From NCBI GenBank assembly GCA_017935645.1, contig JAGBHF010000042.1, positions 1 to 50,337 on the forward strand: DNA of 50,337 nucleotides, given 5' to 3'. Of the stretch, positions 44,809 to 50,337 are shown one piece after another. The stretch is from Bacteroidaceae bacterium. Its GTDB lineage: Bacteria > Bacteroidota > Bacteroidia > Bacteroidales > Barnesiellaceae_A. The notes below the pieces were generated by a model, which saw only the letters and a list, made by a program, of their open reading frames with translations, was not told the origin of the DNA and made no database searches. The position numbers were made by a program, and so were the translations under genes. Every line of letters begins with the position of its first letter. The first letter of the stretch is position 1.

Positions 44809-44882
44809 CGGGGCGTAGCGCAGTCCGGTAGCGCACCTGGTTTGGGACCAGGGGGTCGCAGGTTCGAATCCTGTCACCCCGA
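44809..44882 (+). tRNA. tRNA-Pro (UGG)
   Basis: 74 bases, cloverleaf folds: acceptor 44809-44815 with 44875-44881, D stem GCGC/GCGC, anticodon stem CCTGG/CCAGG with loop TTTGGGA (anticodon TGG at 44843-44845), T arm GCAGG-TTCGAAT-CCTGT, discriminator A. CCA is not encoded. One acceptor pair is C-A (44814/44876), a mismatch. Confidence 0.95.
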
Positions 44883-44887
44883 CAATC

Positions 44888-44926
44888 AAGACCGATAACC
44901 ACAGAAAAGAGGTTGTCGGTCTTTTT
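44888..44926 (+). terminator. Terminator after tRNA-Pro
   Basis: Thirteen-base arms 44888-44900 and 44911-44923 with one G-U pair, then Ts. Confidence 0.8.
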
Positions 44927-44945
44927 CTATTTTAATACTTTATAT

Positions 44946-44977
44946 GTTGGATGTGTTGCGAATAAATTGTACCTTCG
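44946..44977 (+). promoter_or_regulatory. Promoter for the TlpA-like gene
   Basis: GTTG (44946-44949), 20 bases, TACCTTCG (44970-44977), TTCG variant of the -7 box. Confidence 0.5.
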
Positions 44978-45008
44978 CATATGAATGTAACACATTAATA
45001 GTAATGTT

Positions 45009-45605
45009 ATGAGAAAGATATTGTATGTAGTGGCAGTGTTGGCCTTGTTGGTGGGCTGCCAAGGAAATAAAGGCAGTAATGCCGAGGTGGTAACTACCGA
45101 TAGCGTGTCGACCGATACCATCGTGCCCGATGAGCGTGGTTATATAGTAGCTGTGGGCGATATGGCTCCCGACTTTACAGCAACCCTTGCCGGTACGGGC
45201 GAGCAGGTAACACTGTCGGATTATCGAGGCAAGCGAGTGGTTATGTTGCAATTTACCGCATCGTGGTGTGGCGTGTGTCGCCATGAGATGCCCGAGATAG
45301 AGCGTCAGATATGGCAACGACACAAAGATAATGAACGATTTGCGTTGATAGGTATTGACCGTGACGAGCCCGATAGTACCGTATTGGCATTTGCAGAGAA
45401 GACGGGTGTGACCTATCCGCTTGCGTTGGATGAGGGTGGCGAAATATTCTGCCGTTATGCCCATCGTCTGGCCGGTATCACTCGCAATGTAATAGTTGAT
45501 ACCGACGGTCGTATAGTGATGATGACTCGGTTGTATGACGAAGACGAGTTTGCCCGCATGACACAGGTAATCGATAGCTTGTTGAATGTAACCGATGTAC
45601 AATAA
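45009..45605 (+). CDS. TlpA-like thioredoxin-fold lipoprotein
   Basis: 198 residues. Lipobox LVGC with C17. A peroxiredoxin/TlpA-type domain follows with GDMAPDFTATLAGTGEQVTL and ASWCGVCRHEMPE (C87, C90). Likely an envelope thiol-disulphide oxidoreductase. The cis-proline region reads LAGITRNVIVD, with Thr-Arg where a Pro is usual, so the activity may be altered. First gene of a possible unit with ftsE, lysC and lysA (20-base gap). Confidence 0.85.
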   Translation: MRKILYVVAVLALLVGCQGNKGSNAEVVTTDSVSTDTIVPDERGYIVAVGDMAPDFTATLAGTGEQVTLSDYRGKRVVMLQFTASWCGVCRHEMPEIERQIWQRHKDNERFALIGIDRDEPDSTVLAFAEKTGVTYPLALDEGGEIFCRYAHRLAGITRNVIVDTDGRIVMMTRLYDEDEFARMTQVIDSLLNVTDVQ

Positions 45606-45625
45606 TATGTAAAACAGAGGAATCC

Positions 45626-46297
45626 ATGTCGAAGGAACTGCTTGTAAAATATAAGGGCGCAGAGGTGTTGCGCGAGGACTTGCCGGTATTGAAGGATGTA
45701 GACTTTGAATTGTGTGCCGGGGAGTATGTGTACCTGATAGGTCGCGTAGGTAGTGGTAAGAGTAGTCTGCTCAAGACCATGTATGCCGACCTACCCGTTA
45801 CAGCCGACTGTGCCGATGTGTTGGGTTATGATATGACCTCGATACGCGAGCGCGATGTACCCTATTTGCGCCGTAAGTTGGGTATTGTGTTTCAAGATTT
45901 TCAGTTGCTTACCGACCGTACAGTGCGCGACAATCTCGACTTTGTGTTGCGTGCAACCGGTTGGAAAAAGAGCGATGAAATGGAGTCCCGAGTAGAGGAT
46001 GTACTCACGCAAGTGGGTATGTTGAAGAAGGCCTATCGCATGCCCCACGAGTTGTCGGGAGGTGAGCAACAACGCATAGCCATAGCGCGCGCCTTGCTCA
46101 ATAAGCCTCAGATAATACTTGCCGATGAGCCTACCGGCAACCTTGACCCGCAAACCGGTCGCCAAATCGTAGACTTGCTATATCGTATATCGAAGGAGGG
46201 TACTGCCGTAGTGATGTCGACACACAACCTGTCGTTCTGCGATGACTATCCCGGTCGTATATACCGTTGCGAAAACCATCGATTGGAAGAGTTATAA
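45626..46297 (+). CDS. ftsE: ABC transporter ATP-binding protein, FtsE-like
   Basis: 223 residues. Walker A GRVGSGKSS (about 39-47), signature LSGGEQQR, Walker B IILADEPTG and the switch His in STHN are all present, as in FtsE. FtsE works with FtsX in cell division and control of peptidoglycan hydrolases. No ftsX is next to it here, so LolD or MacB-like roles cannot be excluded; the annotation rests on overall similarity. Confidence 0.78.
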   Translation: MSKELLVKYKGAEVLREDLPVLKDVDFELCAGEYVYLIGRVGSGKSSLLKTMYADLPVTADCADVLGYDMTSIRERDVPYLRRKLGIVFQDFQLLTDRTVRDNLDFVLRATGWKKSDEMESRVEDVLTQVGMLKKAYRMPHELSGGEQQRIAIARALLNKPQIILADEPTGNLDPQTGRQIVDLLYRISKEGTAVVMSTHNLSFCDDYPGRIYRCENHRLEEL

Positions 46298-46301
46298 AAC
46301 C

Positions 46302-46315
46302 AGCCCCCGGGGGCT
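46302..46315. repeat. Perfect 14-base GC palindrome
   Basis: AGCCCCCGGGGGCT, self-complementary, between ftsE and aspartokinase. No loop for a stable hairpin and no T run. Confidence 0.7.
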
Positions 46316-46329
46316 ATGAAGTATAGTGT

Positions 46330-47652
46330 ATGAAAGTACTGAAGTTTGGAGGTACATCGGTAGGAAGTGCCGAGCGAATGAAGGCTGTGGCACGTATCGT
46401 GTGCGACGGCGAACGCAAAATTGTTGTTTTGTCGGCCATGGCCGGAACGACCAATACATTGGTAGAGATATGCGATTACCTGTATAAGAAAAATGCCGAC
46501 GGTGCGCGAGAGACAATCGCTACCCTTGAGCGTAAATATTGGGGTGTAATAGAGGAGCTATATGAGGCCGAGGAGTATAAACAGGCTGCCCGCGATGCCG
46601 TGAGGGCTTGTGTGGTGAGTATGCGTGCCTGTATCAAGGAGCTATTTACCATATACGAGGAGAAGGAGATATTGGCTCAAGGTGAGTTGATGTCGACAGC
46701 CATGATGCAACTCTATATGCAGGAGCAGGGCGTAAAGTCGGTACTGTTGCCTGCGCTCGACTATATGCGCATCAACAAGAACAACGAGCCCGATATGTCC
46801 TATATACGCACGAGCTTGAACGATATGCTCAAGTCGGTACCCGAAGCCGATATGTATATTACGCAGGGCTATATATGTCGCAATGCGTATGGCGAGGTAG
46901 ATAATCTGCAACGAGGCGGCAGTGACTATTCGGCATCGTTGATAGGAGCTGTTATAGGAGCCGACGAGATACAGATATGGACCGATATAGATGGTATGCA
47001 CAACAACGACCCGCGATATGTAGAGAATACTCGTCCGGTGCGTTATTTGCACTTTGATGAAGCCGCCGAGTTGGGTTATTTCGGAGCGAAAATATTGCAT
47101 CCTACCTGTATACAGCCCGCCAAACAGAATAATATACCGGTGCGCTTGTTGAATACCTTAGAGCCGCAAGCCCCCGGAACATTCATATCGAACTATCCGC
47201 ATCCGCAAGATGCACACACAATCAAGGCTGTTGCCGCCAAAGACAATATCACGGCTATAAAGATAAAGTCAGGACGTAAGTTGCTGGCACATGGTTTCTT
47301 ACGTAAAGTGTTTGAGACATTTGAGACCTATAAGACCACTATTGATATGGTAGCCACCTCGGAGGTGGGAGTGTCGGTAACGATAGATAATACCCGACAT
47401 CTGCCCGAGATACTCGACGACCTACGCCAATATGGTACTGTGATGGTTGATGAAAACATGGTCATTGTGTGTGTGGTGGGCGACCTTGAATGGCAAAATG
47501 CCGGACTCGAATCGCGAGCCTTATCGGCCCTGAAGGATATACCTGTGCGAATGGTGTCGTATGGTGGCAGTAACTACAACATATCGTTCCTTGTGCGCCA
47601 AGAGGACAAGATACCGGCCTTGCAGGCATTGAGTCGTGAACTCTTTGGATAG
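46330..47652 (+). CDS. lysC: Aspartokinase
   Basis: 440 residues. N-terminal KFGGTSVG kinase motif (residues 4-11), RGGSDYSASLIGAVIGADE and TDIDGM in the catalytic domain, and two C-terminal ACT domains (about 300-440) for feedback by lysine or threonine. Not fused to homoserine dehydrogenase. First step of the aspartate pathway to lysine, DAP, threonine and methionine. The next gene, lysA, lies immediately behind, so this isozyme probably serves lysine/DAP. Confidence 0.92.
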   Translation: MKVLKFGGTSVGSAERMKAVARIVCDGERKIVVLSAMAGTTNTLVEICDYLYKKNADGARETIATLERKYWGVIEELYEAEEYKQAARDAVRACVVSMRACIKELFTIYEEKEILAQGELMSTAMMQLYMQEQGVKSVLLPALDYMRINKNNEPDMSYIRTSLNDMLKSVPEADMYITQGYICRNAYGEVDNLQRGGSDYSASLIGAVIGADEIQIWTDIDGMHNNDPRYVENTRPVRYLHFDEAAELGYFGAKILHPTCIQPAKQNNIPVRLLNTLEPQAPGTFISNYPHPQDAHTIKAVAAKDNITAIKIKSGRKLLAHGFLRKVFETFETYKTTIDMVATSEVGVSVTIDNTRHLPEILDDLRQYGTVMVDENMVIVCVVGDLEWQNAGLESRALSALKDIPVRMVSYGGSNYNISFLVRQEDKIPALQALSRELFG

Positions 47653-47678
47653 TGCGTGTAAAGCGTAAATTGTGTGAT

Positions 47679-48824
47679 ATGATGAGTAAATTCCCGATAG
47701 AGCAATTTAGAAGTACCGTTACGCCATTCTATTACTACGATATGGCGTTGTTGCGTCGTACACTTGCCGAGGTGTGTGCCCATGCTCCGCAGGAAAGTGT
47801 TGTGCACTATGCACTCAAGGCCAATAGCAACCCTGCACTGTTGCGCGTGATATCGGCGGCCGGATTGGGTGCCGATTGTGTGAGTGGGGGAGAGATAGCC
47901 TTAGCTGTAGAATGCGGATTTACACCGAAGAAGATTGTATATTCGGGAGTTGGAAAGACCGACCGTGAGATACGCTTGGCCCTGTCGGTGGGTATTGATT
48001 GCTTCAACGTGGAGTCGGTGGCCGAGTTGAATGTTATTGACGAACTTGCGGCTGAAGCGGGTGTGACAGCACCGGTAGCCGTACGAGTCAACCCCCATAT
48101 CGATGCCCACACACACCATTACATTACAACAGGATTGAGTGAGAATAAATTCGGAATAGATATATCGCAACTATGGGATGTAGTAGAGCAAGTACGCCGA
48201 TTGTCGCATGTGCGATTGCGCGGTTTTCACTTTCATATAGGTTCGCAGATAGTAAGTATGCAACCCTATCGAGCGTTGTGCGATACCATCAATAAGTTGC
48301 AAGATGAGTTGGAGCATAGAGGAATTGTTACCGACTATATCAACGTAGGGGGAGGTTTGGGAGTAGACTATGAGCATCCTGATGAGCATCCGATACCCGA
48401 CTTTGGTAGCTATTTTGAGTTGTTTGCACAGGGTATCAACCTGCGAGAAGGACAGGTATTGCACTTCGAGCCGGGACGATCGATTGTGTGCCAATGTGGA
48501 ACACTCATCACGCGCGTACTATATATAAAAGAGGGACTCAACAAACGATTTGCAATAGTGGATGCCGGCATGACCGACTTGATGCGACCGGCATTATATC
48601 AGGCTGCACACAAAATAGAGAATATCACGTCGCAAGGCGTAGCATTTGTATACGATGTAGTAGGGCCTATCTGTGAGTCGTCCGATAGTTTTGGTAGTGC
48701 CGTAGAGCTTAATGAAGCCCGTAGAGGTGATATGATAGCTATACGCTCGACAGGGGCTTATGGCGAGTCGATGGCAAGTCGATACAATTCGCGCGAGTTA
48801 CCCGGTGTGATGTTGAGTGAATAG
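47679..48824 (+). CDS. lysA: Diaminopimelate decarboxylase
   Basis: 381 residues. Fold III PLP enzyme: lysine in YALKANSNPALL (PLP Schiff base), GGGLGVDYEHPDEHP, EPGRSIVCQCG and C-terminal GPICESSDSFGSAVEL (CESSD cysteine supplies the active site of the partner). Converts meso-DAP to lysine. Start placed at ATG 47679 (MMSKFPIEQF); the reading frame is open from a GTG overlapping the aspartokinase stop, but the extra residues are basic and unlike the family. Confidence 0.92.
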   Translation: MMSKFPIEQFRSTVTPFYYYDMALLRRTLAEVCAHAPQESVVHYALKANSNPALLRVISAAGLGADCVSGGEIALAVECGFTPKKIVYSGVGKTDREIRLALSVGIDCFNVESVAELNVIDELAAEAGVTAPVAVRVNPHIDAHTHHYITTGLSENKFGIDISQLWDVVEQVRRLSHVRLRGFHFHIGSQIVSMQPYRALCDTINKLQDELEHRGIVTDYINVGGGLGVDYEHPDEHPIPDFGSYFELFAQGINLREGQVLHFEPGRSIVCQCGTLITRVLYIKEGLNKRFAIVDAGMTDLMRPALYQAAHKIENITSQGVAFVYDVVGPICESSDSFGSAVELNEARRGDMIAIRSTGAYGESMASRYNSRELPGVMLSE

Positions 48825-49091
48825 AGGTGGCGATTGCCTTACAATGTGACGAATAAGTGTCGTTTTTAGTGAAATTCTAACTCAATTCTATCCTATTTTG
48901 CGTGCAAATCATTAAAACTGCTGAGCGCCTTATATTCTTATTTTGTTTGTTAATCTTTGATACTTAGTGTGTTAGTTATATAATAGCCACAGTTTGAAAA
49001 AATAATTTGGTTAAAATATGTAAAAAGACTTGACACGAGCGGAAAATGGTTATATCTTTGCAATGAAAACAAAAATAGAATAATTCTAAAA
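48825..49091. other. Intergenic region before the PerR-like gene
   Basis: 267 bases without a gene; AT-rich. Holds the promoter at 49029-49060; no clear PerR or Fur box or terminator for lysA was recognised. Confidence 0.5.
49029..49060 (+). promoter_or_regulatory. Promoter for the perR-like/rubrerythrin operon
   Basis: CTTG (49029-49032), 20 bases, TATCTTTG (49053-49060). The same DNA also reads TTGACA with TATATC at 17 bases, a coincidental match to the classical sigma-70 pattern. Confidence 0.65.
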
Positions 49092-49514
49092 ATGGATGGA
49101 GTAAAGAATATGGTTAAGGAGCGTTTGCAGTTGCACGGTATAAAACCCTCGCTACAACGCATGGCTGTGATGGAGTATTTGATGACACATCGCACGCATC
49201 CTACAGCCGACATGATATTTACTGACCTCTATCCTTCAATACCCACCTTGTCGAAGGCAACGGTATATAACACACTCAATCTCTTGGTAGAACGAGGCGT
49301 GGTGCGAATGATAACCATAGAGGAGAAGAATGCACGATTTGATGCATGCATGGATCCTCACATTCATTTCCGTTGTCGCGATTGTGGAGCGATACTCGAC
49401 GTAGATGTGGAGGCGCACTGGATACCAACCATGCCCGACGGAGTTACTGTCGATATGAGTGAAACCTACTGCATAGGCTCGTGTGCCGAGTGCAACAACA
49501 AAAAAGCAATTTAA
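49092..49514 (+). CDS. Fur-family regulator, PerR-like
   Basis: 140 residues. Winged helix (PTLSKATVYNTLNLLVERGVV), metal site HxH in DPHIHFRC, and two CxxC pairs (CRDCG, CAECN) for structural zinc. RFDA places an Asp where PerR of Bacillus has D85 and Fur usually has Glu, favouring a peroxide sensor. The next gene, 39 bases on, is a rubrerythrin, a classic PerR target, so the operon is probably autoregulated. Zur or Fur identity cannot be excluded by reading. Confidence 0.85.
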   Translation: MDGVKNMVKERLQLHGIKPSLQRMAVMEYLMTHRTHPTADMIFTDLYPSIPTLSKATVYNTLNLLVERGVVRMITIEEKNARFDACMDPHIHFRCRDCGAILDVDVEAHWIPTMPDGVTVDMSETYCIGSCAECNNKKAI

Positions 49515-49553
49515 ATAAAACAAATAGAATAACAATCATTAAAACCTAAGATT

Positions 49554-50099
49554 ATGAAATTTATCTGTACAGTATGTGGTTATATCCACGAAGGCGATGC
49601 TGCCCCCGAAAGATGCCCCCAATGTAAAGTACCCGCTTCGAAATTTGAAGTGCTCAAAGAAGATGCAGCCCTCCAATTTGTTTCGGAGCATCATATAGGA
49701 GATGGAATAGTAGAAGATGAAGAGGTTATGGAAGGTTTGCGTGCCCACTTTATGGGAGAATGTACCGAGGTGGGTATGTACCTTGCAATGAGCCGTCAGG
49801 CCGATCGCGAGGGTTATCCTGAAATTGCCGAGGCTTACAAGCGTTTTGCTTGGGAAGAGGCTGAACACGCTGCCAAGTTTGCCGAGTTGCTCGGTGAGGT
49901 TGTTTGGGACACCAAGAAAAACCTCGATGCACGTATGAACGCCGAGTGTGGTGCATGTGCCGACAAGTTGCGCATTGCTACACGTGCCAAACAATTGGGT
50001 TACGATGCAATCCACGATACAGTGCATGAAATGGCCAAAGACGAAGCCCGCCACGGTAAGGCTTTCGAAGGACTATACAATCGTTATTTCAAGAAATAA
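49554..50099 (+). CDS. Reverse rubrerythrin
   Basis: 181 residues. The rubredoxin-like iron site is at the N-terminus ([10 protein letters not shown] with CPQCKVP, two CxxC pairs) and the ferritin-like di-iron domain follows (EEAEHAAK and [10 protein letters not shown] carry ExxH). This is the reverse of classical rubrerythrin. Reverse rubrerythrins reduce hydrogen peroxide (and oxygen) with NADH-linked electron donors in anaerobes. Placed behind a PerR-like regulator, so its expression probably rises under peroxide stress. Confidence 0.9.
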   Translation: MKFICTVCGYIHEGDAAPERCPQCKVPASKFEVLKEDAALQFVSEHHIGDGIVEDEEVMEGLRAHFMGECTEVGMYLAMSRQADREGYPEIAEAYKRFAWEEAEHAAKFAELLGEVVWDTKKNLDARMNAECGACADKLRIATRAKQLGYDAIHDTVHEMAKDEARHGKAFEGLYNRYFKK

Positions 50100-50151
50100 T
50101 AGTTAGTTGATACACATATAGCATAGAATAGTTTTTTTCAAAGTTTCGCTT

Positions 50152-50190
50152 GACGAGTCGCCCCAGTGATGAGGTGACTCGTCTTCTTTT
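50152..50190 (+). terminator. Terminator after the rubrerythrin gene
   Basis: Arms GACGAGTC (50152-50159) and GACTCGTC (50176-50183), extendable by partial pairs, followed by TTCTTTT. Confidence 0.75.
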
Positions 50191-50215
50191 GATGCGGTTT
50201 ATTTGTCAAATGTCA

Positions 50216-50302
50216 AATTATTCATTAAGGTTTAGTTTAGGTTATAGATATATAATATGGGATAAACTAAACCAAAGGGTTGTGCTATCAAACTGAATAA
50301 TT
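50216..50302. repeat. Nested inverted repeats at the window end
   Basis: Outer arms AATTATTCA (50216-50224) and TGAATAATT (50294-50302); inner arms GGTTTAGTTTA (50229-50239) and TAAACTAAACC (50263-50273). No reading frame of note between. Likely a regulatory or structural element, or a junction with the next gene. Confidence 0.55.
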
Positions 50303-50337
50303 GGCTTCTCTTTCTTTTGGATGGCAATCATATCTCA

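Overview
The window is about 50 kb of chromosome from a member of the Bacteroidota, most likely order Bacteroidales. Evidence: promoters of the YTTG-N20-TAnnTTTG type; lipoproteins with an N-terminal lipobox; a TonB-dependent receptor with a carboxypeptidase-regulatory-like N-terminus; a SusB-type GH97 enzyme; a DUF4827 lipoprotein next to glmM; an HU-like/SPOR protein; and three secreted proteins with C-terminal type IX secretion (T9SS) sorting domains. T9SS cargo argues against a typical gut Bacteroides and fits T9SS-bearing Bacteroidales families, but I cannot fix the genus. There are no insertion sequences, prophage or CRISPR arrays, and only one tRNA. Genes are intact, with the first one cut by the window edge.

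Layout. 1-1331: serine biosynthesis (end of serC, then serA). 1502-5933: a thioredoxin and serine hydrolase pair on the minus strand, and a large T9SS-secreted adhesin-like protein. 6011-10691 (minus): a sodium symporter, a GH97 glycosidase and a secreted endonuclease/exonuclease/phosphatase (EEP) enzyme. 11022-16875 (plus): a TonB-dependent receptor and two OB-fold-type lipoproteins, divergent from the EEP gene; together these look like an uptake system, possibly for nucleic acid or phosphate. 17074-19286: a Spy-like protein with a very cysteine-rich tail, and a DUF234-type ATPase. 19447-24307: a membrane NfeD protease and a zinc-site-less M16 homologue, then an ECF sigma factor convergent with a glycosyltransferase.

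24088-26141: bcp and recA, then a 553-base gap holding an array of 11-base direct repeats resembling a Pho box, a possible 30-residue ORF and a second intrinsic terminator. 26142-29449: two more T9SS cargo genes. 29761-35826: a minus-strand block with floA, short nfeD, TPR proteins, an HU-like/SPOR membrane protein and small conserved proteins. 35998-41532: a C11 peptidase lipoprotein, an MscS channel, mazG, topB and a NUDIX hydrolase, closely spaced. 41621-44637: DHH phosphoesterase, DUF4827 lipoprotein, glmM. Then tRNA-Pro, a TlpA-like lipoprotein, ftsE, aspartokinase and diaminopimelate decarboxylase, and finally a PerR-like regulator with a reverse rubrerythrin.

How the genes fit together: most of the window is housekeeping (serine and lysine/DAP synthesis, amino-sugar synthesis, DNA repair and topology, nucleotide clean-up, peroxide defence). 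The less ordinary parts are the EEP/TonB/OB-fold lipoprotein locus, the region downstream of recA, the Cys-rich Spy-like protein, the orphan non-catalytic M16 protein, and short repeats and palindromes in intergenic DNA. All functional statements are from reading motifs; no database search was run.
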